A stretch of DNA of 64,000 nucleotides, taken from NCBI RefSeq assembly GCF_002844375.1, contig NZ_CP024200.1:664001-728000 (forward strand), given 5' to 3'. Shown piece after piece: positions 35,732-44,598 of this stretch. This DNA comes from Thalassospira marina (GTDB taxonomy: Bacteria > Pseudomonadota > Alphaproteobacteria > Rhodospirillales > Thalassospiraceae). The notes under the pieces are model-generated. The model made no database searches. It saw only the letters and a program-made list of their open reading frames with translations, and was not told where the DNA came from. Each line of letters starts with the position of its first letter. Position 1 is the first letter of the stretch. The translations under genes and the position numbers were made by a program.

Positions 35732-36042
35732 ACATGCGGCTTCACCAGATCGCCCATTGCCGCACCGGCGATAAGGGCAATATTTCCAATATCTCGGTCA
35801 TCGCTTACGACAGCACAGACTTCCCCCTGCTGGCCGACATCCTGACGCCGGACCATATCAAACACTGCCTGCAAGGCATCGCCAATGGTGCGGTGGAGCG
35901 ATATGAATTACCGCAACTCGGCGCGTTAAACTTCGTTTTGCACAACGCGCTGGGCGGTGGCGTTACCAGATCGCTGGCGCTTGATGCACATGGCAAATGC
36001 CTGGCATCGGCGATGCTCGATATTGAAATTCCAGGGCGTTAA
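35728..36042 (+). CDS. AtuA C-terminal-domain-like small protein
   Basis: 104 residues matching the C-terminal domain of long AtuA proteins: the start LHQIAHCRTGDKGNISNISV is its hallmark, and LNFVLHNALGGGVTRSLALD its later part. The ATG overlaps the stop of the main AtuA gene (ATGA), so the two products are made together and probably form one complex. The stop codon is supplied by the left end of the palindromic element at 36039. Confidence 0.82.
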   Translation: MNMRLHQIAHCRTGDKGNISNISVIAYDSTDFPLLADILTPDHIKHCLQGIANGAVERYELPQLGALNFVLHNALGGGVTRSLALDAHGKCLASAMLDIEIPGR

Positions 36043-36295
36043 AGCCCTTTATTCTTAATCAGGCTTATTTTGCCGTTGTCATTTGTTGCCCGGCAAGGAG
36101 AATAATGGTTTTACGGCCAAGGATTTCGACGTGGCAGGGCGACAAATGACAGCGGCCCGAAGGGTTTCATTTCGGCGGCTTCTGGCTGCGTTACATCACT
36201 TGCCCGATACACCGCATCGCGCTGCGCGATGTGCCTTGCCAGAAGACACGCCGAAATGAAACAAAATGAACCTGATTAAAAATAAAGGGCTTTAA
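36039..36295. repeat. nested palindromic (MITE-like) element
   Basis: The 257-base stretch is built of inverted repeats inside each other. Outer arms 36039-36072 and 36262-36295 match at 31 of 34 bases and end in TTAAAGCCC/GGGCTTTAA. A second pair, 36072-36091 and 36137-36156, matches at 18 of 20 (GTCATTTGT core). A third pair, about 36164-36186 and 36238-36262, shares GTTTCATTTCGGCG and TTCTGGC. In its middle CATCGCGC-T-GCGCGATG (36215-36231) is a perfect hairpin. No gene is encoded. It could be a small non-autonomous mobile element or a strong double terminator. Confidence 0.75.
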
Positions 36296-37773
36296 AAACT
36301 GCCAGAAGCCCCGCCGCCACTGTCGCCACCACCTCCTCCGCCAAAATCACCACCACCATGTTGATGATGGTGGTCGCGACGGTGAAGACGCTGATAGGCC
36401 GCATTTAAGTCCGTATGATCGTATTGGCGATTACGTGTTTGCAACGAATACAGGATGTTAAAGATGGTCTGGCAAATAAAAATAATGGCCGCGCCGATGG
36501 ACCCGACAATCAGCCAATGAATCGCGACATAGTCCTGCATGCGGTTTCTGATCGCCGCCGCAATTGACAGAAAAACAACGACGCCGATGAAAATCGGCCA
36601 TTTATGCCATTCCACATAACTGACATCGGCCCGCGTTTTGGCGATGATTTGTGCAACACCATCGCTGATTCCAGTTTCGTAATTTCCGTCATGCAGGGCT
36701 GGCACAATGCTATCAATCACCTGTTTCATGATGGTGTCATATAAGGCCGTGTACCCCGCACCCAGCTCAATGCGAACTTTACGGTCACCATCCGAAACAA
36801 CAAACAGCACACCTTTATTCACGGAACTGGCCGTGTTTTTTCCGCCGATCTCAAAACGGTGGAAAATTTCGGTCGCAAAACCCTCCCAGCTCTCCTGCGA
36901 CGACACATCTTTATAGGAATGCACAGTTAACACCGATATTTCAGTGCCGTTTTCCTGTTCATAGGCCCTAAGTTTGCTGGTGATGCCAGCCACTGCAGCA
37001 GGTGACAATAACCCGGCAAAATCATTAACGTAGCGATCGAACCGCTCTAACGGAAAGCGATCAAGCGGCTTGCGAAAACCGGGGCTGTCAATTGAGAAAT
37101 CCTCTGCAGTTTCCGACATATTGACAGAACGGCGCATCACCATATCAACAACCAAATCGATTGCCGCAGGCATATCCCCATGCGCCAAAATCGGGTTAAA
37201 ATGGTAGATATACAATTTCCGCCATTCCCCCTTGGCCAGGCCAAAACCGTTACCGTTTAAAACCCGCACTGCCCTGTCTTCTTTAGAAAAAATCACCAGA
37301 ACCGCGCGGCCTTTGGTGCGTTCATGGGGCACAAGGCTGGCATATTTTTGAACCAATTCTTCCAGTGATAATTTTTGCGCCTGTTTTGCGAGGTTCTGCT
37401 CGGTAATAAATGCCTGTAACCGACGGCGATACGAACTGGATTCCGTTTCCGTGTTCCCCATATTCCAGTCCCGATAGGTATCCTCCAGCAGGGTATAAAT
37501 ACCGTCCTCGGTCTGCGGAAACTTTTCAACAGTCAGTACCGAAATTTCGATCAGTTCTTTATCTTCAAATGCCTGCAGTTTTTCTGCCAATGCATCTGCT
37601 TCCTGCTTTGTCAGAAGCGATGCAGCATCACTGACATATCGTGCCTTACGCTCATAAGACGCTGCCTGTGCGCGATCAAATACAGGCAGCAGGAATGCCA
37701 ATGCCAAAAGCATAAAGGCTGCATATCGGGGGACATTTGCGCATCCACGCATTGCGCTGGTCCGCCGTGCCAT
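36292..37773 (-). CDS. secreted/membrane protein with two TPM domains
   Basis: About 493 residues. A signal peptide (MLLALAFLLPVFDRAQAAS, about 21-39) is followed by two TPM (YgcG/psb32-like) domains, near 45-215 and 246-377, each with a ISVLTV strand and an Asp/Glu-rich loop; then two membrane segments (about 392-408 and 420-442) and a cytoplasmic or terminal tail rich in His then Gly (DHHHQHGGG, GGGGGG, GGGASGSF), the usual tail of such proteins. Most relatives have one TPM domain. The start is doubtful: ATG 37773 has GGAA upstream, while the frame stays open to 37905. Function unknown; TPM proteins are tied to membrane protein turnover or phosphatase activity. Confidence 0.78.
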   Translation of the reverse strand: MARRTSAMRGCANVPRYAAFMLLALAFLLPVFDRAQAASYERKARYVSDAASLLTKQEADALAEKLQAFEDKELIEISVLTVEKFPQTEDGIYTLLEDTYRDWNMGNTETESSSYRRRLQAFITEQNLAKQAQKLSLEELVQKYASLVPHERTKGRAVLVIFSKEDRAVRVLNGNGFGLAKGEWRKLYIYHFNPILAHGDMPAAIDLVVDMVMRRSVNMSETAEDFSIDSPGFRKPLDRFPLERFDRYVNDFAGLLSPAAVAGITSKLRAYEQENGTEISVLTVHSYKDVSSQESWEGFATEIFHRFEIGGKNTASSVNKGVLFVVSDGDRKVRIELGAGYTALYDTIMKQVIDSIVPALHDGNYETGISDGVAQIIAKTRADVSYVEWHKWPIFIGVVVFLSIAAAIRNRMQDYVAIHWLIVGSIGAAIIFICQTIFNILYSLQTRNRQYDHTDLNAAYQRLHRRDHHHQHGGGDFGGGGGGDSGGGASGSF

Positions 37774-38000
37774 CACAATTGATTTCCGGCTGCCAGACAC
37801 GAAAATTTGCTGCAAAAGCATTCCCCCTATTATTCGATACAGCAGCACACAAATCTTACGCGCAACCTGGCCGATTGATGATTGCGCGGCCAAGGCGCGC
37901 TGCACATTACCTTAAAATACAACCCAAAATATTCAACCAAAAGCAACAGCATCATGTGGTTGCGAACTGCGCAATTGGGTTGAATTGATCAAACCCTGCA

Positions 38001-38040
38001 GAAATTTTGCGATCATCCGGGAAAACCCGCATAAAATTTC
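38001..38040. other. imperfect long hairpin in the gene-free stretch
   Basis: GAAATTTTGCG pairs with CGCATAAAATTTC through a two-base bulge, with an inner CGGG-AAAA-CCCG hairpin. No T run follows directly, so it is not a clear terminator. Confidence 0.4.
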
Positions 38041-38601
38041 GTTTCTGAAAATTTTTACACATTTTCGCATCCGAAATCCGAAACCGGTCCTTAAATTCCG
38101 ACGGCTCCGATCAAGTTAACCGTCATTACCCGCCCCTCAAACCGCTTCTATGCGGCCTCTCACAACGTCCCAATATCGGGCTATCCAAACCGTATTGCGG
38201 GTTGGTGACGTGTTTTGCGGAACAGTCAGGGTCAAACGGGTCAGCCTTCACTAGGAAGATCGGGATAGAGTTTACATGACCGAAACAAGGCATAATCTGC
38301 GCCCACGGTACACCACAACAACTTGAAATCATGTAATATTTTCGGAAACATCCCGTTATCGCCCAGCAAAAACGAGGCACTTGGGGCAGCTCAACAGTCG
38401 GGCAAAACACGACACACAAAGCTGCGCGCAAAAATGAAATACTGGCGACATTTGTAATTTTCACTTTCCAACGATTCCAGTGAAAATCTGGCCGATAACA
38501 CCCTATTCCACGCCTATCAGGCGATAAAAACCAGGAAAATTCCTATTGGAAAAACAATGCCAGAACAATGCATTGAGAGAAAGCAAGCGCCACACAAAGC
38601 C

Positions 38602-38629
38602 GAAAATTTCGCGAATGAAATATTTTCGC
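38602..38629. promoter_or_regulatory. candidate operator of the glp operon
   Basis: CGAAAATTTCG (38602-38612) and GAAATATTTTCG (38618-38629) are an imperfect inverted repeat about 96 bases upstream of glpD. TTTTCG-type repeats are bound by GlpR and other DeoR-family repressors. No glpR gene is in the window, so the link is a guess. Confidence 0.4.
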
Positions 38630-38724
38630 TTGCGTTTAATTTATCAAGTTTGTAACGTTTTTGAAAATAAGGAACGACAGCTATCACCAGCCGTCAATAA
38701 TCGGGCAATCAGGGAGGAATTCGG

Positions 38725-40266
38725 TTGCTCACTTCAGATACATACGACGTTGCCATCATTGGCGGCGGCATTAATGGCGCAGGCATTGCGCGCGATGCTG
38801 CCGGACGTGGACTTAAGGTCTTTTTGTGTGAAAAGAACGACCTTGCCTCCGCCACGTCTTCTGCCAGCACCAAGCTTATTCATGGTGGTTTGCGTTACCT
38901 TGAATATTACGAGTTCCGCCTTGTGCGCGAAGCCCTGATCGAGCGCGAAGTCCTGCTGAATGCAGCGCCGCACATCATCTGGCCGTTGCGCTTTGTGCTG
39001 CCCCATGTCAAAGGCCTGCGCCCGACCTGGATGATCCGCCTTGGCCTGTTTCTTTATGACCATCTTGGTGGCCGTAAAAAACTGCCCGGTTCCGAAGGTA
39101 TCCGTCTTTCCAGCCACAAGGCCGGCGCACCGCTGGTGCCGGGCATGGACAAAGCCTTTGTCTATTCCGATTGCTGGGTACAGGATGCGCGACTGGTTGT
39201 TTTAAACGCCATGGATGCCCGCAATCGCGGCGCGGAAATCCATGTTGGCACCGAATGCCTGTCAGCCCGGCGCGATGGCAAAGAATGGATTGTCACCGTA
39301 CGCAAGGATGGCACCGAACATCAGATCAAGGCGAAATCGCTGGTCAATGCGGCCGGCCCCTGGTGCGCCGAACTGCTGGAAAACCGCGTTACAGCACATA
39401 AGAAACAGGGCATCCGCCTGGTTCAGGGCAGCCACATTGTGGTTCCCAAGCTGTTTGCCCATGATCACTGCTATATCTTTCAGAACCCCGATGGCCGCAT
39501 TGTTTTTGCCATCCCCTATGAACAGGATTTCACCCTGATCGGCACAACGGATCGCGATTACAAAGGCGATCCTGCCAAAGTTGCCATCAGCGATGGTGAA
39601 ATTTCCTATCTGTGCGAACTGGCGAACACATATTTCGCCCACAAAATCGCCCCGAAGGATGTTGTCTGGTCCTATTCCGGCGTTCGTCCGCTTTATGGCA
39701 ATGGCGAGGAAAATGCTTCTGCCGTAACGCGCGATTACGTTCTTGAGATTGACCAGCAAAAAGACGAAGCACCGCTTCTTAATATTTATGGCGGGAAAAT
39801 AACAACTTACCGCAAGCTCGCCGAAGCCGCCCTGGCCAAGCTCTCACCTTTTCTGGGCAATGAAAATCCTGCCTGGACCAGCCAAGCCCCGCTGCCCGGT
39901 GGTGATATGCCCAATGCCGATTTTGACGGCTATCTTGCTGCAATGCAGCAACGATTTTCCTGGCTTCCGCACGCCCAACTCTACCGTTACGTGCGAAATT
40001 ACGGCACACTGGCCGACCGAATCATTGCTGGGGCAACTGATATTTCCGGTCTGGGGCTGCATCTGGGTGACGATGTTTATGAAAACGAATTGCGCTACCT
40101 GATGGAGCAGGAATGGGCACGCAGCGCAGACGATGTTCTGTGGCGGCGTTCAAAACTCGGGCTGCATGTATCAAAGGACACAGCAACTGCCATCGCCAAC
40201 TGGTTTGCCAAAACCGATCATTCCATCCTAACCGCCCCGTCGGGCGAAGGAAACGACGACAAATGA
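38725..40266 (+). CDS. glpD: aerobic glycerol-3-phosphate dehydrogenase
   Basis: FAD enzyme, 513 residues, that oxidises glycerol 3-phosphate to dihydroxyacetone phosphate at the inner membrane. The FAD fold GGGINGAGIARDAAGRG is at 12-28, followed by SSASTKLIHGGLRYLE and the family motif GGKITTYRKLAE. The start is TTG at 38725, with AGGGAGGA 5 bases upstream; no ATG fits the N-terminus. It is first in the glp operon and overlaps the next gene by ATGA. Confidence 0.95.
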   Translation: MLTSDTYDVAIIGGGINGAGIARDAAGRGLKVFLCEKNDLASATSSASTKLIHGGLRYLEYYEFRLVREALIEREVLLNAAPHIIWPLRFVLPHVKGLRPTWMIRLGLFLYDHLGGRKKLPGSEGIRLSSHKAGAPLVPGMDKAFVYSDCWVQDARLVVLNAMDARNRGAEIHVGTECLSARRDGKEWIVTVRKDGTEHQIKAKSLVNAAGPWCAELLENRVTAHKKQGIRLVQGSHIVVPKLFAHDHCYIFQNPDGRIVFAIPYEQDFTLIGTTDRDYKGDPAKVAISDGEISYLCELANTYFAHKIAPKDVVWSYSGVRPLYGNGEENASAVTRDYVLEIDQQKDEAPLLNIYGGKITTYRKLAEAALAKLSPFLGNENPAWTSQAPLPGGDMPNADFDGYLAAMQQRFSWLPHAQLYRYVRNYGTLADRIIAGATDISGLGLHLGDDVYENELRYLMEQEWARSADDVLWRRSKLGLHVSKDTATAIANWFAKTDHSILTAPSGEGNDDK

Positions 40267-41363
40267 CCCTGACGCTTGAAAATATTACCAAAACCGTGGG
40301 AGGCGTCACCCATATCGACGATGTGTCGATGACGCTGGAGCCAGGTTCGTTCAATGTCCTGCTGGGCAGGACACTTGCTGGCAAAACCACCCTGATGCGC
40401 ATTATGGCCGGTCTGGAGCCGCCAAGCAGCGGCCGCATTCTGGTCAATGGATCGGATGTAACCGGGCAAAAGGTTCAAAGCCGCAATGTCGCAATGGTCT
40501 ATCAGCAATTCATCAATTATCCCTCGATGAATGTCTATGACAATATCGCCTCCCCGCTCAAGCTGCAGGGCACGGACAAGGCCGAAATTGACCGCCGCGT
40601 GCGTTCAACCGCCGAACTGATGCACATCGAACATCTGCTTGACCGTCTGCCGCAGGAACTTTCCGGTGGTCAGCAGCAGCGCACCGCGATGGCGCGCGCC
40701 ATGGTCAAGGATTGCACATTGCTGCTGCTTGACGAACCACTGGTAAACCTTGACTACAAACTGCGCGAAGAATTGCGCGAGGAAATCCCCAACCTTCTGG
40801 CCGAGCGTGACACCATCGTTGTTTACGCCACCACCGAACCAATGGAAGCCCTGCTTCTTGGCGGTAAATGTGCAGTTATGCATGAAGGCCGTGTCACCCA
40901 GTTCGGGCCGACCACAAGTGTCTTCCATAACCCGGCAACGGTTGAAACCGGCCTTATTTTCTCGGACCCGCCGATCAACCTTATTTCGGCACGGGTCAGC
41001 AATGGCACCCTGGAACTTGCCAGTGGCCACAAGGTTGCGCTTTCGGGCCATCTGGGCGGGTTGAAAGATGGCAGTTACACCATCGGTGTGCGGGCAAACC
41101 ACCTTTCGGTGGTTAATCCCGGCCCGGCCGCCATTGCCATGCAGGGCCATGTCGAACTGGCCGAAATCACCGGTTCGGAAACCTTTGTCCATGTGCATTT
41201 TGGCGATGTTTCCTGGGTTATCCAGGAAGAAGGCGTGCACAACCCCGAACTGGGTGAAATTTCGACCTTCTATCTCGATCCGGCACGCCTGTTTGTTTTT
41301 GCTGCCGATAACCGGCTTGTGGCCGCGCCCCCTGTTGAAATTGCAAACGGCAAGGCCGCCTGA
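40263..41363 (+). CDS. glpS: glycerol ABC transporter ATP-binding protein GlpS
   Basis: 366 residues, MalK/UgpC class with a C-terminal OB/TOBE domain. The P-loop is GRTLAGKTT, which still fits GxxxxGKT and is the form usual for GlpS; the signature is LSGGQQQRTAMARAM and Walker B LLLLDEPLVNLD, where Val replaces the common Ser-Asn step but Glu and Asp stay. ATG 40263 overlaps the glpD stop. It works with GlpT as an asymmetric ATPase pair. Confidence 0.92.
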   Translation: MTLTLENITKTVGGVTHIDDVSMTLEPGSFNVLLGRTLAGKTTLMRIMAGLEPPSSGRILVNGSDVTGQKVQSRNVAMVYQQFINYPSMNVYDNIASPLKLQGTDKAEIDRRVRSTAELMHIEHLLDRLPQELSGGQQQRTAMARAMVKDCTLLLLDEPLVNLDYKLREELREEIPNLLAERDTIVVYATTEPMEALLLGGKCAVMHEGRVTQFGPTTSVFHNPATVETGLIFSDPPINLISARVSNGTLELASGHKVALSGHLGGLKDGSYTIGVRANHLSVVNPGPAAIAMQGHVELAEITGSETFVHVHFGDVSWVIQEEGVHNPELGEISTFYLDPARLFVFAADNRLVAAPPVEIANGKAA

Positions 41364-41378
41364 GCCCGGAGACTTAAA

Positions 41379-42470
41379 ATGGCACGTATTGATCTTAATA
41401 ACCTTGCCCATTCCTATTACCCGGACCCGAAAGGCGACGAGGATTACGCCCTGCGGCGCATGGAACATGTGTGGGAAGATGGTGGCGCCTATGCCCTTTT
41501 GGGGCCGTCGGGCTGCGGCAAGACAACCCTTCTTAACATTATTTCCGGCCTGCTAACACCGTCACACGGCAAGGTTCTGTTTGATGGCAAGGATGTCACC
41601 AACCTGGCACCGGAACAGCGCAATATTGCGCAGGTGTTCCAGTTCCCGGTGATTTACGACACCATGACCGTGTTTGAAAACCTGGCTTTTCCGCTGCGCA
41701 ATCGCGGTGTGGATGAAAAACGTGTTCAGGCCCGTGTCCATGAAATTGCCGAGATGCTGGATTTAAGCGGCAAGCTGAAACAAAAGGCACGTGGCCTGGG
41801 TGCCGATGAAAAACAGACCATTTCGCTGGGCCGTGGCCTGGTGCGTGATGATGTTTCGGCCATTCTGTTTGACGAACCACTTACCGTGATCGACCCGCAT
41901 CTGAAATGGGTTTTGCGCCGCAAGCTTAAGGAAATTCACAACAAGCTGCGTCCGACCATGGTGTATGTCACCCATGATCAGATCGAGGCCCTAACCTTTG
42001 CCGACAAGGTTGTGGTCATGTATGGCGGCAAGGTTGTGCAGCTTGGCACCCCGCAGGAACTGTTTGAAAACCCGGCCCATACCTTTGTCGGTTATTTCAT
42101 CGGCAGCCCGGGCATGAACATTATGCCCTGCAATATCGATGGCGGTGCCGCCTGGATCGATGGGCAGCGCATCGCCCTGACCGATACCCAGCTGGGCGCA
42201 CTTGGCAAGGCATCGGGCAAAACCGAACTGGGCATTCGCCCCGAATTTGTCCGCCTTGAAACCGAAGGCACACCCGCCGAAGGCAGCATTCCGGTCAATA
42301 TCGTCAAGGTCGAAGACCTGGGCCAGTTCAAAATCGCCACCACCCGCTTTGGCAATGCCGAACTGAAAGTCAAAGTCGGCGAAGACCAGCAGATTGTCGG
42401 ACAAAGTGGCTTCCTGCAATTCCCGCAGGAATGGACCAAAATCTATGCCGACAGCCAGCTGGTTGCGTAA
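41379..42470 (+). CDS. glpT: glycerol ABC transporter ATP-binding protein GlpT
   Basis: 363 residues. Walker A is normal (GPSGCGKTT) and Walker B is ILFDEPLTVIDP, but the ABC signature LSGGQ is replaced by GADEKQ before TISLGRGLVR, a form I know from this subunit in rhizobial and related glp operons. Its C-terminal part is a TOBE-like regulatory domain. Lies 15 bases after glpS. The name follows the GlpSTPQV importer, not the E. coli antiporter of the same symbol. Confidence 0.9.
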   Translation: MARIDLNNLAHSYYPDPKGDEDYALRRMEHVWEDGGAYALLGPSGCGKTTLLNIISGLLTPSHGKVLFDGKDVTNLAPEQRNIAQVFQFPVIYDTMTVFENLAFPLRNRGVDEKRVQARVHEIAEMLDLSGKLKQKARGLGADEKQTISLGRGLVRDDVSAILFDEPLTVIDPHLKWVLRRKLKEIHNKLRPTMVYVTHDQIEALTFADKVVVMYGGKVVQLGTPQELFENPAHTFVGYFIGSPGMNIMPCNIDGGAAWIDGQRIALTDTQLGALGKASGKTELGIRPEFVRLETEGTPAEGSIPVNIVKVEDLGQFKIATTRFGNAELKVKVGEDQQIVGQSGFLQFPQEWTKIYADSQLVA

Positions 42471-42484
42471 GGGGAGGCAGGGAA

Positions 42485-43357
42485 ATGAACAAGATTACCA
42501 ATAACAAGGCCTGGTTCCTGGTGCTGCCGGTTTTCTGCATCGTCGCCATCAGTGCCATTATTCCGCTTATGACGGTCGTGAACTATTCCGTTCAGGATAT
42601 TTTCGACCCGCAAACACGCTTTTTTGTCGGCACCGAATGGTTCCAGCAGGTGCTCGAAGACACCCGCCTGCACGAAGCCCTTTTGCGCCAGATCGGCTAT
42701 ACCCTTAGCGTTCTTTTCATCGAAATTCCGCTGGGTATTGGCATCGCGCTGACCCTGCCGCGCAAAGGCTGGGGTGTGTCGGCCTGCATGGTCCTGCTGG
42801 CCCTGCCGCTGCTTATTCCCTGGAACGTGGTTGGCACCATCTGGCAGATTTTCGGCCGCGCCGATATCGGCCTGGGTGGTTACGTTCTCAACGCCATGGG
42901 CATTGACTATAACTATACCCAAAGCTCGATTTCAGCCTGGCTGACGGTTCTGGTCATGGATGTTTGGCACTGGACCAGCCTGATTGTCCTGCTGTGCTAT
43001 GCCGGTTTGCGGTCAATCCCTGATGCCTATTATCAGGCTGCCAAAATTGATGGCGCATCACGCTGGGCAATTTTCCGCTTTATCCAGCTGCCCAAAATGC
43101 AGTCGGTTCTGGTGATTGGCGTGCTGCTGCGCTTCATGGACAGTTTCATGATCTATACCGAACCCTTCGTTCTTACGGGCGGCGGGCCAGGCAATGCCAC
43201 CACCTTCCTCAGCCAGTATCTGACGCGCATGGCTGTGGGCCAGTTTGACCTTGGACCGGCGGCTGCATTCTCGCTGATCTACTTCCTGATCATTCTTCTG
43301 GTTTGCTGGGTTTTCTATACCGTCGTCATGAACGCCGGACAGCGGGGAGAACAATAA
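42485..43357 (+). CDS. glpP: glycerol ABC transporter permease GlpP
   Basis: 290 residues with six membrane segments, MalF/UgpA type. The loop that meets the ATPases reads YYQAAKIDGASRWAIFRFI. ATG 42485 has GGGGAGG upstream. It pairs with the permease encoded next. Confidence 0.92.
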   Translation: MNKITNNKAWFLVLPVFCIVAISAIIPLMTVVNYSVQDIFDPQTRFFVGTEWFQQVLEDTRLHEALLRQIGYTLSVLFIEIPLGIGIALTLPRKGWGVSACMVLLALPLLIPWNVVGTIWQIFGRADIGLGGYVLNAMGIDYNYTQSSISAWLTVLVMDVWHWTSLIVLLCYAGLRSIPDAYYQAAKIDGASRWAIFRFIQLPKMQSVLVIGVLLRFMDSFMIYTEPFVLTGGGPGNATTFLSQYLTRMAVGQFDLGPAAAFSLIYFLIILLVCWVFYTVVMNAGQRGEQ

Positions 43358-43358
43358 A

Positions 43359-44162
43359 ATGAAGTTCCAGAAACGTCACATTGCCCTTTTGGTCTATATC
43401 CTGTTCCTGTTGCTGCCGATCTACTGGCTGTTCAACATGTCGATCAAGACCAATACCGAAATTCTGGGATCAATGACCCTGTTCCCCGATAATCCGACCC
43501 TGGCAAACTACGCCACGATCCTGACCGATCCTGCATGGTATTCGGGCTATATCAACTCGATGATCTATGTTTCGATCAACGTGGTCATTTCACTGGTTGT
43601 TGCCCTGCCTGCGGCCTATGCGTTTTCGCGCTACAGCTTTACGGGTGACAAGCACCTGTTTTTCTGGCTGCTGACCAACCGTATGGCACCGCCAGCCGTG
43701 TTTCTGCTGCCGTTTTTCCAGCTTTATTCATCGGTCGGGTTGTTTGATACACACATTGCGGTCGCACTGGCGCACTGCCTGTTTAACGTGCCGCTGGCTG
43801 TCTGGATCCTCGAAGGTTTCATGTCGGGTATTCCCAAGGAAATCGACGAAACCGCCTATATTGACGGTTATTCCTTCCCGCGTTTCTTTGCCACCGTCTT
43901 CATTCCGCTGATCCGTTCGGGCATCGGGGTGACGGCATTCTTCTGCTTCATGTTCAGCTGGGTGGAACTGCTGCTGGCCCGTACCCTGACCTCGGTTGAT
44001 GCAAAACCGATCGTGGCCACCATGACCCGTACGGTTTCGGCATCGGGCCTGGACTGGGGTGTCTTGGCGGCTGCCGGGGTTCTGACCATCGTACCGGGTG
44101 CTCTCGTTATCTGGTTTGTCCGCAATTACATCGCCAAAGGCTTTGCGATGGGCCGCGTTTAA
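43359..44162 (+). CDS. glpQ: glycerol ABC transporter permease GlpQ
   Basis: 267 residues with six membrane segments, MalG/UgpE type. The ATPase-contact loop is EIDETAYIDGYSFPRFF. It starts one base after the glpP stop (TAA A ATG), with GGGGAG upstream inside the glpP end. Confidence 0.92.
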   Translation: MKFQKRHIALLVYILFLLLPIYWLFNMSIKTNTEILGSMTLFPDNPTLANYATILTDPAWYSGYINSMIYVSINVVISLVVALPAAYAFSRYSFTGDKHLFFWLLTNRMAPPAVFLLPFFQLYSSVGLFDTHIAVALAHCLFNVPLAVWILEGFMSGIPKEIDETAYIDGYSFPRFFATVFIPLIRSGIGVTAFFCFMFSWVELLLARTLTSVDAKPIVATMTRTVSASGLDWGVLAAAGVLTIVPGALVIWFVRNYIAKGFAMGRV

Positions 44163-44186
44163 CCGGAAGAGAAAGGATTACGAACA

Positions 44187-44459
44187 ATGTCATGGATGGC
44201 CTGGACACCGGTTACGGCAATCTTTTTTGGCTGCATCGCGCTGATGCTTGTGGCGATGGGCGTATGGCAGGCGGTATCGCCCACCATTCCCCGGCGCGGG
44301 TTTCTGCCGCTCGTTACAACGCGGGGTGATCGCCTTTTCATCAGCCTTCTGGGGGCTGCCTATATTCACCTTGGCTGGCTGGCACTTAGCGATGCCACCC
44401 TTTTCATCGCATCGGGCATTTCAGTCGTCTGGCTGGTGCTGGTGATGCGCTGGGGCTAA
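44187..44459 (+). CDS. DUF2160 membrane protein of the glp operon
   Basis: 90 residues with two or three hydrophobic segments (VTAIFFGCIALMLVAMGVW and the C-terminal SGISVVWLVLVM). Small proteins of this family sit between glpQ and glpV in alphaproteobacterial glycerol operons; no function is established. GAAAGGA lies before the ATG. It is probably a helper of the transporter complex. Confidence 0.85.
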   Translation: MSWMAWTPVTAIFFGCIALMLVAMGVWQAVSPTIPRRGFLPLVTTRGDRLFISLLGAAYIHLGWLALSDATLFIASGISVVWLVLVMRWG

Positions 44460-44466
44460 CAGGTTT

Positions 44467-44508
44467 CCGGCAGGGATGTGTCCTACCACGTCCCTGCCGG
44501 CTTTTGTG
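44467..44508 (+). terminator. hairpin between the DUF2160 gene and glpV
   Basis: CCGGCAGGGA (44467-44476) pairs perfectly with TCCCTGCCGG (44491-44500), followed by CTTTTGTGTTT. It looks like a terminator or attenuator inside the operon. Either glpV has its own promoter in the next 90 bases or read-through occurs. Confidence 0.75.
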
Positions 44509-44598
44509 TTTCGCCGCAACGGGCACCGGTCTTCCCCCGTTACGGTGTGCCGGATTTTGAACTGGCAATTTAACGGAAGACCAACAGGGAGGAACGAT

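Larger units (their letters stand above)
37774..38724. other. 950-base stretch with no convincing gene, upstream of glpD
   Basis: Reading frames here (such as 38126-38464 minus and 38546 onward plus) are short, rich in Cys/Pro/Arg and without family features or ribosome sites. The sequence is more AT-rich than its neighbours. It holds a long imperfect hairpin at 38001-38040 and an inverted repeat at 38602-38629. It must carry the promoters of the TPM gene (minus) and the glp operon (plus); a small RNA is possible but not shown. Confidence 0.55.

Noticed and set aside
38126..38464. Minus-strand open frame (112 codons) in the gene-free stretch
   Set aside because: Cys/Pro/Phe-rich, no ribosome site and no recognisable family; kept only as part of the gene-free region.
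40350..40400. GlpS P-loop GRTLAGKTT looked degenerate
   Set aside because: It still satisfies GxxxxGK[ST] and is the form usual in GlpS; not a broken gene.
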